A DNA stretch of 64,000 nucleotides from Frankia sp. QA3 (GCF_000262465.1 NZ_CM001489.1:773510-837509); one strand, 5' to 3'. Positions 8,451 through 17,641 are shown, numbered from the stretch's first letter. Numbers and translations: made by a program. The notes: generated by a model from the sequence alone, not told the origin.

Positions 8451-9992
8451 GTGCCCGCAGCAACGTCGTTGCCGGCGCCCCTGCGTCGATTCCTGCGCGC
8501 CGGCAGGGCGGCCGATCGCCCGGCCCCGGCGTCCGGCGCCGCCGGGTCCGCCGGGTCCGCCGGGTCCGCCGCGGCTGCGGGCGCGCCCCGCGTGGTCGTG
8601 GTGGGCAGCGGGTTCGCCGGCCTGCGGCTGCTGCGGCGGCTGGAGGGCCTGCTGCCGGCGTCGGCGGCGGAGCTCACCGTGGTCTCCCCGGTGGACCACC
8701 TGCTCTACACCTCCCTGATGCCGCAGGTCTGCGCGAGCTCGGTGGAGCCGCGGCACCTGGCGGTGGCCACCCGGGGGGCGCTGCGCCGCACCGTGCTGCG
8801 CCTCGGCCATGCCGTGGCGGTCGACACCCGGGCCCGCACGGTGACCGTGCACGGCAACGACGGCACGGTCGACGAGCTGGGCTGGGATCGGCTCGTACTG
8901 GCCCCCGGCTCCGTCACGCGGACCTTCGACCTCCCGGGCGTGCGCGAGCACGCGATCGGCCTGAAGAACCTCGCCGAGGCCGTCCACCTGCGCGACCACG
9001 TGCTGCGGCAGTTCGAGCGGGCGGACGCCACCGCGGACGACGCCCGCCGGCACGCCCTGTGCACCTTCGTGATCGTCGGCGCCGGGTACACGGGCACCGA
9101 GCTCGCCGCGCAGATGACCCGCTTCAGCCGGCGCGCGGTGGCGAACTACCCGCGGGTGCGGGCCGAGGAGGTCCGCTGGGTGCTCGTCGACCATGCGCCG
9201 CGCCTGCTGCACGAGCTTGCGCCGGCGCTCGGCCGCCGGGCCGCCGACGTGCTCACCGCCCGCGGCGTCGAGCTGCGGCTGCGGACGTCGGTGAACGAGG
9301 TCACCGAGCGCACCGTCCGGTTGGGTCAGGCGGAGGCCGCCAACCAGCACGAGACGATCGACACCCACACGGTGGTCTGGTGCGCGGGGGTGTCCCCCAG
9401 TCCGCTCATGACGAACCTGGGCCTGCCCACCACGCACGGGCGCCTCGTCGTCGACGACTGCTTCCGGGTCCCCGAGGTGGATGGCCTGTTCGCGCTGGGA
9501 GACGCCGCCGCCGTGCCCGACGTGACCCGCTCGGGCGCCCCCGCCGGTCAGACCGCCCAGCACGCCGTGCGCCAGGCCGCGGCCGCCGCCCGCAACGTGG
9601 CGGCGTCCCTCGGCCACGGCACTGCCCGGCCATACCGGCACCGGGATCTCGGGTTCGTGGTCGACCTGGGCGGGCGGGACGCGGTGGCCAACCCGTTGGG
9701 GCTGACCCTGCATGGCCTGCCGGCGGCCGTGGTCACCCGGGCGTACCACGCCTACGCGTTGAACAACGGGTCCAACCGGGCCAGGGTGCTCACGGACTGG
9801 GCGCTGGACCTGGTCATCCCGCACCAGATCGTGCAGCTCGGCTTCGCCGACGGGTGGCGACCCACGATCGCCGCCACCGAGCAGACCGGTATCTACCCCG
9901 GCGCAGCGCCGCAGCGGGCGGGCGGCGGTGCCGGCCCGGTCGCCTCGCCGGCGCCACCGGACCGTGCGGCGGGCGGCGTCGGGGGGCGGTGA
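8451..9992 (+). CDS. Type II NADH dehydrogenase-like FAD/NAD(P) oxidoreductase
   Basis: A 513-residue flavoprotein. The GTG at 8451 is chosen because a perfect GGAGG lies 6 bases ahead, although the frame is open further upstream. After about 45 Ala/Ser-rich residues come an FAD-binding Rossmann motif VVVVGSGFAGLRLL (about 48-61), a second dinucleotide-binding motif FVIVGAGYTGTELA (206-219) and the FAD-contact motif VDGLFALGDAAAVP (343-356). This is the layout of NDH-2 and related membrane-associated NADH:quinone oxidoreductases, which pass electrons to menaquinone without pumping protons. The C-terminal region (YHAYALNNGSNRARVLTDW) should provide membrane attachment. It converges with the secreted protein gene at 10015. 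Confidence 0.85.
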   Translation: MPAATSLPAPLRRFLRAGRAADRPAPASGAAGSAGSAGSAAAAGAPRVVVVGSGFAGLRLLRRLEGLLPASAAELTVVSPVDHLLYTSLMPQVCASSVEPRHLAVATRGALRRTVLRLGHAVAVDTRARTVTVHGNDGTVDELGWDRLVLAPGSVTRTFDLPGVREHAIGLKNLAEAVHLRDHVLRQFERADATADDARRHALCTFVIVGAGYTGTELAAQMTRFSRRAVANYPRVRAEEVRWVLVDHAPRLLHELAPALGRRAADVLTARGVELRLRTSVNEVTERTVRLGQAEAANQHETIDTHTVVWCAGVSPSPLMTNLGLPTTHGRLVVDDCFRVPEVDGLFALGDAAAVPDVTRSGAPAGQTAQHAVRQAAAAARNVAASLGHGTARPYRHRDLGFVVDLGGRDAVANPLGLTLHGLPAAVVTRAYHAYALNNGSNRARVLTDWALDLVIPHQIVQLGFADGWRPTIAATEQTGIYPGAAPQRAGGGAGPVASPAPPDRAAGGVGGR

Positions 9993-10014
9993 GCCGGGCC
10001 GCCGGCCGCCCCGG

Positions 10015-10800
10015 TCAGACGGTTCCGCCGCCGCCGGCCGCCACCCCGCCGACCGGGACCGGGACCGGGCTCGTGGCGAGCCGGCCGCAGGCGGCCGTGT
10101 TGGAGACCTCCTCGGGCAGCTCGGGTTTGACGTCGCTGCGGGCCGCCCCGTCGTAGCGGCCGTTGTGGTTCGCGTCGACGCCGTGCTGCTCGATCACGCC
10201 CTCGCCGGCGCGCAGCTCGGCGGCGACCTTCGGGGAGACGGTAATGGTGCGCTCGTAGCCGGCGTCGCCGACGGGGAAGCGGTCCAGCGCGTAGGAGCTG
10301 TCCGGGCTGGTGTCGCCGGTCGTGGTGAGCGACACCGCGATGGCGCCGACCGACTTCTTCGCGTCGCCCGAACGGACCTGGCCCCCCGCGCCGCTGCCCG
10401 TCGCGTCCGGAGCGGGGCAGGAATGGCTGCCGCCGATGTGGATGTGCTGGGGGTGCGGCAGCCCCGGGGCGAGACCGTGGGTCGCGATCCGGATGCTCAG
10501 CAGGTTCCCCCGCAGGGTCGCGGTGGCCGTGCCGCTCGCGCCGGATCGGTTCACCGGTCCGAGGTCGGCGACGAGATAGGTCGGTTCGCCGCCGGGTGTG
10601 GCCCCCCGTCCGGTCGGCGTCGAGTCCGTGGAGGCCGGTGGCGCCGGCGGGTTGCCGCCCTGCGGTAGTGGGGCCCCGACCGTGTCCGCCCCGACCGTGT
10701 CCGCCCCGTCTGGGCCCCATACGGCCAGGAGCGGCACGATGGCGAGGGGAAGCAGGCCCACGCCGATCCCCGGGACGATCCCCCTGAGACCTCGTCGCAT
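10015..10800 (-). CDS. Secreted or membrane-anchored CHRD-like protein
   Basis: A 261-residue protein starting at ATG 10800 behind an AAGGAG site. A signal or anchor segment (IVPGIGVGLLPLAIVPLLAV) is followed by a Thr/Pro-rich spacer, then LRGNLLSIRIATHGLAPGLP and HPQHIHIGGSHSCP. The HxHIG pattern with two flanking strands resembles the CHRD/superoxide-dismutase-like beta fold of exported proteins. The last part contains DANHNGRYDG, a possible calcium-binding loop. Function unknown. It converges with the NADH dehydrogenase gene and diverges from the BrkB gene, with a 312-base promoter region between. Confidence 0.7.
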   Translation of the reverse strand: MRRGLRGIVPGIGVGLLPLAIVPLLAVWGPDGADTVGADTVGAPLPQGGNPPAPPASTDSTPTGRGATPGGEPTYLVADLGPVNRSGASGTATATLRGNLLSIRIATHGLAPGLPHPQHIHIGGSHSCPAPDATGSGAGGQVRSGDAKKSVGAIAVSLTTTGDTSPDSSYALDRFPVGDAGYERTITVSPKVAAELRAGEGVIEQHGVDANHNGRYDGAARSDVKPELPEEVSNTAACGRLATSPVPVPVGGVAAGGGGTV

Positions 10801-11112
10801 CCGCGGGCTCCTTTCGGGCGGTGGACCGTGGCTACTCCGTGATCGATCAGATGCATAGGGTGGCGGCATCAGCCAAGGCCATGGGCGCCCATCCGTCAAC
10901 GCGATGATGGGTCGGCGGAGGGATCCGCCCGTGGTGCCGCCCGGACCGGGGGTGCGGGCGGCGACCGGCCGCGCGGCCCGGTACGTCACCCGATCGGGCC
11001 AGCCGTGGCAACAATTCGGGCGCGATGCGCTGGGAGGTGCGTTGCCAGCAGGTCGAGGCGCATTACCGGCAGGTCAGCGGGTATGCGGCCCATCCGGACG
11101 GGGGAGAGCCTC

Positions 11113-12282
11113 ATGACGACGGACGGGCTTGGGAGGCGCGGGATGGCGCTTGGTGGCCGCATCGACCGGGCCCAACAGCGCAACCGTGGGGTCGGCTTCG
11201 TCATCGCCGTCATCTACAAGTTCGCCGACGACCAGGGCGGCTATCTCGCCGCCCTGGTCACCTTCTACGCCTTCCTGTCGCTGTTCCCGCTGTTGCTGCT
11301 GCTCACGACCGGGCTGGGCTTCGTCCTGCACGGTCATCCCGATCTGCAGGAGCAGGTCGTGACCTCCACGCTGAGCCAGTTTCCGATCATCGGTGACCAG
11401 CTCCGCGACGACGTGCAGGCCCTCAATGGCAGCGGGATCGCCGTCGCCGTCGGCATCCTCGGCGCCGTCTACGGCAGCCTCGGCGTCGCCCGGGCGATCG
11501 GCAACGCCCTGGACACCGTCTGGGCGGTGCCGCGCCGGTCCCGACCGAACCCGTTCTTCGCCCGGCTGCGCAGCCTGAGCCTCATCGGCCTGCTCGGCCT
11601 CGGTGTGCTGATGACGACGGTGCTCTCCAGCGTCACGACTGGGGCCTCGGCGTTCGGCCGGCTGGCCGCCGGGTTCCAGGTGCTCGCGGTCGCGATCTCC
11701 ACGGCGGGCAACGCCGGCCTGGTCCTGGTCGCCTTCAAGGTCCTGACCGCCCGGTCCGTCCGGGTGCGGGAGATCCTGCCCGGGGCGGTGTTCGCGGCGC
11801 TCGGCTGGCAGCTCGTGCAGACGCTGGGCAGCTACTACATCGCCCACCAGCTCAAGGGTTCCACCCAGGTCTACGGGCTGTTCGGGCTCGTTCTCGGCCT
11901 GATGACCTGGCTGTACTTCCTCGCCGTCGTCGTGGTCCTCGCCATGGAGATCAACGCGGTGCGGGCGGGCCGGCTCTACCCGCGGGCGCTGCTGACCCCG
12001 TTCACCGACGACGTCGAGCTCACCGATTCCGACCGGCGGGCCTACACCTCGTACGCCAAGGCGGAGCAGTTCAAAAGCTTCCAGCAGGTGGACGTCACCT
12101 TCACCGATCTGCCCGACCAGCAGCGACCGGCAAGCGACCCGTCGTCAGCGGCCCCCGCCGTGGGTCGTGACCCGGCCACCGACGCGGCTCCCGGTCCGCC
12201 GGCCGACGTGGATCCCGGTCCGCCGGCCGTCGCGGCTCCCGGTCCGCCGGCCGTCGCGGATCCCGGCGGCCCCCGGCCGTAG
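11113..12282 (+). CDS. YihY/BrkB-family inner membrane protein
   Basis: A 389-residue protein with about six transmembrane segments. The ATG at 11113 follows GGGGAGAG. The family hallmark is seen at the start of the core (YLAALVTFYAFLSLFPLLLL) and later in VREILPGAVFAALGWQLVQT and VYGLFGLVLGLMTWLYFLAV. The family was once called ribonuclease BN but is a membrane protein of unknown transport or envelope role. The last 60 residues are a Pro/Ala/Asp tail made by a DNA tandem repeat at about 12193-12270 and are probably disordered. It converges with 12334-13377. Confidence 0.88.
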   Translation: MTTDGLGRRGMALGGRIDRAQQRNRGVGFVIAVIYKFADDQGGYLAALVTFYAFLSLFPLLLLLTTGLGFVLHGHPDLQEQVVTSTLSQFPIIGDQLRDDVQALNGSGIAVAVGILGAVYGSLGVARAIGNALDTVWAVPRRSRPNPFFARLRSLSLIGLLGLGVLMTTVLSSVTTGASAFGRLAAGFQVLAVAISTAGNAGLVLVAFKVLTARSVRVREILPGAVFAALGWQLVQTLGSYYIAHQLKGSTQVYGLFGLVLGLMTWLYFLAVVVVLAMEINAVRAGRLYPRALLTPFTDDVELTDSDRRAYTSYAKAEQFKSFQQVDVTFTDLPDQQRPASDPSSAAPAVGRDPATDAAPGPPADVDPGPPAVAAPGPPAVADPGGPRP

Positions 12283-12333
12283 CGGATCCCGGCCAGGGTC
12301 CGGACGCCGCTACGAGCCAGGCCCCGGACGCCG

Positions 12334-13377
12334 CTACGACGCCGCCCGGACGGTCCCGTCACGCCCGGGAATGGGCGGGCCGCGGTCCGGATCGTCCGGG
12401 ATCCGGACCGGCGCGATCAGCACGGCGGTGTGGTCGCCGCCGGAACCGCCGACCACTGCCGGCCACAGGCCGTCGTTGACGCAGTCCCGCGCGACTTCGC
12501 GAGCCCAGTCGGGGGGCGCGCTCAGGGAGACGAAGCGACCCTGGTCGGTGCCGAGGATCACGTGCGCCCCGATCAGCGCATGGCGCAGCGCCTGCCCGCG
12601 CGGGGTCCGGGCGGCCCACCCCGCCGGGATCCGCTCCCCGGCCTCGTCGGCGAGGGGAGGCCAGCCGGAGGTGTTGACCAACTCCGCGCGCAGCCGCAGC
12701 AGCGGGCGCGGACCGGGATACAGCCCAGCGCTCAGCCGCAGCTCCGCCCGGGCGAACCAGGTGTCCCAGGTGATCCTGGTCGGCGCCGCTCCGCCGCCGT
12801 GATCCACCGTCCGCACGCGACGGCCCGACGGCGCACTGAGCTGGACCGTGTGGGCCCCCGATCGGGTCGCACCCGGCCCGCCCGTCGCCTCGCGGGCCGG
12901 CTCCCAGGGATCCGGTCGGGGGGCACTCAGGTGAGGCAGCCAGCCGCGCGGCCATCCTCCGCCCGGGGGGTGAGCCATCGGCCCGGGGCGCGCCGCCAGC
13001 AGGTCCGCGACCGTCACGGCCTCGTCGACCTCGTGCGGCAGAAACTCGGCCTGGTCGTCGGCGTCGGCGTCGCTCGCCGCCCTCGCCCCGCCGCTGGCGT
13101 CGCCCGACCGGAGGACCTGCTGTTCCCTCGTCGTGATCTGCAACCAGCGCACCCGCGCGGTCAGCACGGCGTCGGGGCCGGCCTCCAACAGGCATTCCGC
13201 GTGGACGTACGCCCGGTCATCCGGGTGGCGTGCGGCGTACGCCGCCGGGGTCAGCACCCCGACGAGCCTGCCCGACCCGCCCCCGCCGGACCGCACGCGA
13301 TGATCCGGATCGTGCCGGTAGATCGTCGCGTCGGCGATCGCCGCCGCCCGGTCGAGCGGCGCCTGAACCGTCCTCAT
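12334..13377 (-). CDS. Hypothetical protein (347 aa)
   Basis: Starts at ATG with a GGGGG stretch as a possible ribosome-binding site. No transmembrane segment or signal peptide is seen. The protein reads like a globular domain with an N-terminal part containing YAARHPDDRAYVHAECLLEA and VRWLQITTREQQVL, a Pro/Gly-rich middle, then LRLRAELVNTSGWPPLADEA and ALIGAHVILGTDQGRFVSLS near the end. The conserved-looking C-terminal region hints at a binding domain, but no family was recognised. Codon use matches neighbours, so it is probably a real gene. Confidence 0.65.
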   Translation of the reverse strand: MRTVQAPLDRAAAIADATIYRHDPDHRVRSGGGGSGRLVGVLTPAAYAARHPDDRAYVHAECLLEAGPDAVLTARVRWLQITTREQQVLRSGDASGGARAASDADADDQAEFLPHEVDEAVTVADLLAARPGPMAHPPGGGWPRGWLPHLSAPRPDPWEPAREATGGPGATRSGAHTVQLSAPSGRRVRTVDHGGGAAPTRITWDTWFARAELRLSAGLYPGPRPLLRLRAELVNTSGWPPLADEAGERIPAGWAARTPRGQALRHALIGAHVILGTDQGRFVSLSAPPDWAREVARDCVNDGLWPAVVGGSGGDHTAVLIAPVRIPDDPDRGPPIPGRDGTVRAAS

Positions 13378-13436
13378 CGGTAGCCCCCTTCACTCCCGGG
13401 CGCACCGGGCGTCGCGGCCGGTCACCATGGTTTCGG

Positions 13437-13590
13437 CGTGGATGCCCCGGCCTGGAGGCCGGGAGGAAACGCTGCCCCAGATTGTTCACGGGTGGTCATC
13501 CCTTTCCGTGGAATGGGCGCATGACCCGTTTCGGCAGTGTGGGTCTGTAGGAGTCGGAATCCCCCGATCTCAGACGGGGGAGGACGTCAA
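13437..13590. mobile_element. IS200/IS605-type terminal hairpins without a transposase
   Basis: Two hairpins have the form seen at tnpB 3' ends in actinobacteria: CCCGGCCT-GGA-GGCCGGGAGGAAAC at about 13447-13472 (arms CCCGGCC/GGCCGGG) and CCCCCG-8 nt-CGGGGG followed by AGGACGTCAA at 13561-13590. The second matches the usual right-end layout, hairpin then GGAGGAYGTCAA. No tnpA or tnpB lies nearby, so this would be a solo end or a palindrome-associated mini-element. The stop codon of the HypC-like gene falls inside the terminal TCAA. Confidence 0.55.
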
Positions 13591-13973
13591 AGGACGCTGA
13601 TCGCCTCCCCGGCGTGGACCAGCACCGCATCGCCCATCTGTGCTCGGACGAGGCCGAGACCGATCTCCTCCGTGCCGGCGGGTGTCCGGACGAGTGCGAC
13701 CGAGCCCGGCAGACACCGGACGATCTCGGCCTCGATCGTCTCCTCCGGCCCGGCGACCTGACCGGCCGCACCACATACGGGCGCCTCGGGGCCCGGATGG
13801 GCGGCGGCCTGCGCGGCCTCCCACGCCGACAGCCGTTCGGGTCCCGTACGTGCGGCATCGTCCCCCGCATCGGGTATGCGCGGTTTGCGCCGTCCAGAGG
13901 GCACCGCGGCGGAGCCGTGGGTGTCCCGCTGTCGTCGTGACGGTGTGCTGGTGCTTCTGACCTGCTCGTTCAT
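13587..13973 (-). CDS. HypC/HupF-like protein
   Basis: A 128-residue protein; the ATG at 13973 has GAGGTG 7 bases ahead. The last 60 residues follow the HypC pattern: CLPGSVALVRTPAGTEEIGL and GLVRAQMGDAVLVHAGEAIS, the latter very like the VGDYVLVHAGFAI ending of hydrogenase maturation chaperones. True HypC begins with Met-Cys, and that Cys carries the Fe(CN)2CO precursor. Here an N-terminal extension of about 65 residues, rich in Arg and Pro, precedes the domain and the N-terminal Cys is absent (a Cys occurs internally in PVCGAAGQVA). No hydrogenase gene is in the window. It may be a divergent paralogue with another role. Confidence 0.55.
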   Translation of the reverse strand: MNEQVRSTSTPSRRQRDTHGSAAVPSGRRKPRIPDAGDDAARTGPERLSAWEAAQAAAHPGPEAPVCGAAGQVAGPEETIEAEIVRCLPGSVALVRTPAGTEEIGLGLVRAQMGDAVLVHAGEAISVL

Positions 13974-14288
13974 CGGTCATCACCTCGATAGAGGTCTACC
14001 CGGCGCAACGGTACGACCCGTGTTCGGAGGTCACCAGTCGACTCGGATGATGGTCATCGGGTCGGAGCCGACGCCCGGGTCGCATCGGCCGAACAGGCGA
14101 CGCCCGGTCTGGCCGGATCGGGCGGACCGTCCCGGCTGGTCGAGGGATCCGGTGGTCGGCGGCGGGTGGGAGGGCCCGTTCGGAGGAGAGCGAAGGGGAG
14201 ACGGGACGTCGTGCCGGACGGGCGAGCCCGGTGGTTGCGTCCGGCCCGTCCGGCCGTCGAGGGGTCCGCGGCCGCGCGATCGGGCAGC
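13974..14288. other. Divergent promoter region, nothing further recognised
   Basis: This 315-base gap lies between the HypC-like gene (reverse) and the sirtuin (forward), so it should hold both promoters. Open frames here are Arg/Pro-rich and overlap each other. No RNA or repeat was recognised. Confidence 0.4.
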
Positions 14289-15218
14289 ATGGGAGCGGTG
14301 GGAGTAAAGACGACCAACGACGGCGAGGCGTTCGACCGGCTGTGCGCCCTCGTCGCGGCCGGCGGCGTCGCCGTGGTGAGCGGGGCGGGGATCTCGACCG
14401 ACTCCGGCATCCCGGACTATCGGGGCCCGAACGGGGCACTGCGCCGCCACACCCCGATGACCTACCAGCAGTTCACCAAGGAACCGGGGGCCCGCCACCG
14501 CTACTGGGCCCGCAGTCACGCCGGCTGGCGGCAGGTCGCCCGGGCCGAGCCGAACGCGGGCCACCGCGCGGTGGCCCGGCTGGAGCAGGCGGGGCTGGTC
14601 ACCGGCATCGTCACCCAGAACGTCGACGAGCTGCACCAGCGCGCCGGTTCCCGCCATGTCATCGACCTGCATGGAAGCCTGTCCCGCGTGGTGTGCAGCG
14701 ACTGCGGGGAGGTGAGCCCGCGCCGCGACCTCGACGAGCGGCTGAGCGCGGCGAACCCGGGCTTCCACATCTCCGGGGCCCCCACCAACCCGGACGGTGA
14801 CGTCACCCTTTCGGAGGAGGCGGTCGCCCGTTTCGTCATGGTCGACTGTCGTGGCTGCGGAGGCGAGCAGCTCGAACCGGACGTGGTGTTCTTCGGCGCC
14901 ACCGTGCCGCGTCCCCGCGTGGCGCAGGCGTTCGACCTGGTCGAGAGCGCCCGGGCGGTGATGATCCTCGGTTCGTCGCTGACCGTGATGTCCGGGTACC
15001 GTTTCGTGCTGCGGGCGGCCGAACTCGGCATTCCGGTCGCGATCGTCAACCAGGGGCCCACTCGCGGGGACAGCCGGGCGACCGTCCGTGTCGATGCTCC
15101 CCTCGGATCACTGCTGCCCCGGCTCGCTGCTGCCGTCACCGGCGGCGAACGAACGCTCGGGCTGTCACGGACCGTGCCGTCCCTCGCCCTGTCAGGGGAT
15201 TCGCCTGCCGAGCTGTGA
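14289..15218 (+). CDS. SIR2-family NAD-dependent protein deacylase
   Basis: A 309-residue sirtuin. The ATG at 14289 gives the family's normal length. NAD-binding motifs GAGIS (32-36), with IPDYRG close behind, and TQNVDELH (109-116) are intact, as is the catalytic His128 in DLHGS. A zinc ribbon is formed by Cys136, Cys139, Cys187 and Cys190. It removes acyl groups from protein lysines using NAD, giving nicotinamide and O-acyl-ADP-ribose. The spacer between the two Cys pairs is somewhat long, as in actinobacterial class II/III-like sirtuins. It is followed 10 bases later by a GNAT enzyme, an attractive acetyltransferase/deacetylase pairing. Confidence 0.93.
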   Translation: MGAVGVKTTNDGEAFDRLCALVAAGGVAVVSGAGISTDSGIPDYRGPNGALRRHTPMTYQQFTKEPGARHRYWARSHAGWRQVARAEPNAGHRAVARLEQAGLVTGIVTQNVDELHQRAGSRHVIDLHGSLSRVVCSDCGEVSPRRDLDERLSAANPGFHISGAPTNPDGDVTLSEEAVARFVMVDCRGCGGEQLEPDVVFFGATVPRPRVAQAFDLVESARAVMILGSSLTVMSGYRFVLRAAELGIPVAIVNQGPTRGDSRATVRVDAPLGSLLPRLAAAVTGGERTLGLSRTVPSLALSGDSPAEL

Positions 15219-15228
15219 GGATGGGGGG

Positions 15229-15891
15229 ATGCGATCGGTCTTTCGTCCCCAGCCCGCGAACGTGGCGTTCCGCCATGCCACCGACAGCGACGCCGAGGCA
15301 GCGGCGATCGTCGCGCTCGTCGAATCCGCGTACCGGGGGGAGTCCAGCCGGGCGGGGTGGACCACCGAGGCGGACCTGCTCGGGGGCCAGCGCACGGATG
15401 CCGACGAGGTGCGTGCCGCCCTGGCGGCCCCCCACGGTGGTGTCCTGCTCGCGGAGGAGCCCTCCGGCCTCCTCGTGGGCTGCTGCCACGTGGAGCGCCT
15501 GATCGAGCCGGCGGCGCATGGTGGACCCGGCGTGGTCCGGACGGGTGAGCTGGTGACCCAGCCGGGAGAGGACGAGGGGACGATCGGGGCGGGGATCACC
15601 GCGGCGGTGGGGGCCTACTTCGGCATGTTCGCCGTCAGCCCCACCCGGCAGGGGGCCGGAGTGGGCGGGGCACTACTGCGGCTCGCCGAACGGCACGCCG
15701 TCACGGCCTGGTCGGCGGCGTGGATGGAGATGCAGGTCATCGCCCAGCGGACCGAACTCATCGACTGGTACCGCCGCAAAGGATACGTCCCGACCACGGA
15801 GACCCGACCGTTTCCCTACGCCGACGAGCGGTTCGGCCGGCCGCTGCGGCCCGACCTCTACTTCGTCGTCCTGCGCAGGCCGCTCGCCTGA
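15229..15891 (+). CDS. GNAT-family N-acetyltransferase
   Basis: A 220-residue acetyltransferase. The core includes FRHATDSDAEAAAIVALVES at the start, YFGMFAVSPTRQGAGVGGAL (about 125-144), which carries the acetyl-CoA motif A (V.P..QG.GVG..L), and the C-terminal IDWYRRKGYVPTTETRPFPY typical of the fold's last strand. The substrate cannot be told. It starts 10 bases after the sirtuin stop and is probably co-transcribed with it, so it could acetylate a target that the sirtuin deacetylates; that link is only inferred. Confidence 0.85.
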   Translation: MRSVFRPQPANVAFRHATDSDAEAAAIVALVESAYRGESSRAGWTTEADLLGGQRTDADEVRAALAAPHGGVLLAEEPSGLLVGCCHVERLIEPAAHGGPGVVRTGELVTQPGEDEGTIGAGITAAVGAYFGMFAVSPTRQGAGVGGALLRLAERHAVTAWSAAWMEMQVIAQRTELIDWYRRKGYVPTTETRPFPYADERFGRPLRPDLYFVVLRRPLA

Positions 15892-16069
15892 CGTCGCCCT
15901 GATCCGCCGGCGGCCGCCCCGGCGGCCTCGGGTGCGATTCGCCGGTCCCCGGCGGCTTTCTCGGCCTTGGGCATCGACTCGGCCGTGGTGCCGGCAGCGA
16001 GTGCCGGCGAGCTGGCACGACGTCCGATTCCCGCCAGCATCCGGGGTCGATCGCGTCGAGAGTGGGGGC

Positions 16070-17641
16070 ATGAGGACGGACGAGGGCCGTTACGAGGCGG
16101 TGGCCAGCCGGGACGCCCGGTTCGACGGCGCCTTCTACTTCGCCGTGACCACCACGGGCATCTACTGTCGTCCGAGCTGCCCGGCGGTGACACCGAAGCG
16201 GGCGAACGTCCGGTTCTTCCTGACGGCCGCGGCGGCGCACGGCGCCGGCTTCCGGGCCTGCCGGCGGTGCCGACCGGACGCGGTGCCCGGCTCTGCCGAG
16301 TGGAACATCCGCGCCGACGTGGTCGGCCGGGCGATGCGCCTGATCGGCGACGGTGTCGTCGACCGGGAAGGTGTGGCCGGCCTCGCCGCCCGTCTGGGCT
16401 ACAGCCCCCGCCAGCTGCGGCGGCACCTGACCGCCGAGGTGGGAGCCGGACCGCTTGCCCTCGCCCGGGCGCAGCGCGCGCACACCGCGCGGCTGCTGCT
16501 GCAGATGACCGAGCTGCCCGCCACCGAGGTGGCCTTCGCCGCCGGCTTCGCGAGCGTCCGCCAGTTCAACGACACCATCCGCACGGTCTACGCGGCGACG
16601 CCAAGTGACCTTCGCGGACCACGGGCGCCGCGATCCGCATCCCCCAGTCGGGGGGAGGACGAGCCCGCCGGCCCGGGTGGGCTGGTGCTCCGGCTGGGCT
16701 ACCGCCGGCCATACGCGGCGGGCGAGGTGTTCGACTATCTGGCCCGCCGGGCGCTGCGCGGAGTGGAGGAGGTCGTCGGTGACCGCGGGCGGCGGACCTA
16801 CCGGCGGACGCTGCGGCTGACCCGCGGGCACGGCATCGCGGAGGTGGCCGAACGGCCAGGCGCCGACGACGTCGGCTGGCTGGAGTGCCGCCTGTCCCTG
16901 AGCGACCTGCGCGACCTGACCGTCGCGGTCAGCCGGCTACGGCGGCTGTTCGACCTGGATGCCGACCCGTGGGCCGTCGCCGACCATCTCGCGACCGATC
17001 CGGTCCTGGCGCCCCTCGTGGCCCGCCACCCGGGTCTGCGTGCCCCGGGGGCCACCGACGCGCACGAGCTGGCCGTACGGGCGGTGCTCGGGCAGCAGGT
17101 CTCAGTGCCTGCCGGACGGCGCCTCGGCGAGGCACTGCTCGCCGAGTACGGCGATCCGCTGCCCACCCCGAGCGGCGGGCTCGCCCTGCTGTTCCCCCGG
17201 GCCGACGCGCTCGCCGCCGCATCCCTGCACGAGGTGGGCATGCCCGAGACCCGGCGGGAGACGGTGCGCGCGCTCGCCGCCGCGCTCGCCGACGGTGACG
17301 TCCCGCTCGACGGGGGCGTCGACCGCGCCGAGGCCGAGCGGGCGCTGCTGGCCGTGCGGGGCATCGGTCGCTGGACCGCCGGCTACGTCCGGATGCGGGG
17401 GCTCGGCGATCCGGACGTGCTCCCCGCGGGGGACGCGGCGCTGCGGGCCGCACTGCGCCGCCACCGCCTTGCCCCGCCCGCCGCCGTGGCCTGGGCGCCG
17501 TGGCGCTCCTACGCGGCGCACCACCTGTGGGTCACAGCGGCGCCACGCGTCGAGGCAGCCGCCCCCGCCGAAGCGGCCGCCCCCGCCGGGGCCGCCGGAC
17601 CTGACGTCGCGCCGCCTCACGCGGCGCGCCGTCCGGCATGA
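16070..17641 (+). CDS. Ada-AlkA fusion: methyl-sensing regulator and 3-methyladenine DNA glycosylase
   Basis: A 523-residue protein with three parts. The Ada zinc domain (1-75) has Cys33, Cys37, Cys64 and Cys67 (GIYCRPSCPA, FRACRRCRPD); Cys33 corresponds to the methylphosphotriester acceptor of E. coli Ada. An AraC-type helix-turn-helix (about 85-180) includes LAARLGYSPRQLRRHL. The AlkA glycosylase part (190-500) has the HhH motif LLAVRGIGRWTAGYVRMRGL and the catalytic Asp in VLPAGDAALR. It should excise alkylated bases and also switch on this operon once methylated. The ATG at 16070 follows GTGGGGG. The downstream ogt and 2OG-oxygenase genes are coupled, making a DNA alkylation repair operon. 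Confidence 0.92.
   Translation: MRTDEGRYEAVASRDARFDGAFYFAVTTTGIYCRPSCPAVTPKRANVRFFLTAAAAHGAGFRACRRCRPDAVPGSAEWNIRADVVGRAMRLIGDGVVDREGVAGLAARLGYSPRQLRRHLTAEVGAGPLALARAQRAHTARLLLQMTELPATEVAFAAGFASVRQFNDTIRTVYAATPSDLRGPRAPRSASPSRGEDEPAGPGGLVLRLGYRRPYAAGEVFDYLARRALRGVEEVVGDRGRRTYRRTLRLTRGHGIAEVAERPGADDVGWLECRLSLSDLRDLTVAVSRLRRLFDLDADPWAVADHLATDPVLAPLVARHPGLRAPGATDAHELAVRAVLGQQVSVPAGRRLGEALLAEYGDPLPTPSGGLALLFPRADALAAASLHEVGMPETRRETVRALAAALADGDVPLDGGVDRAEAERALLAVRGIGRWTAGYVRMRGLGDPDVLPAGDAALRAALRRHRLAPPAAVAWAPWRSYAAHHLWVTAAPRVEAAAPAEAAAPAGAAGPDVAPPHAARRPA

Noticed and set aside
13558..13590. Hairpin read as a simple terminator for the HypC-like gene
   Set aside because: It overlaps the stop codon, and the AGGACGTCAA tail fits an IS605-type end better.
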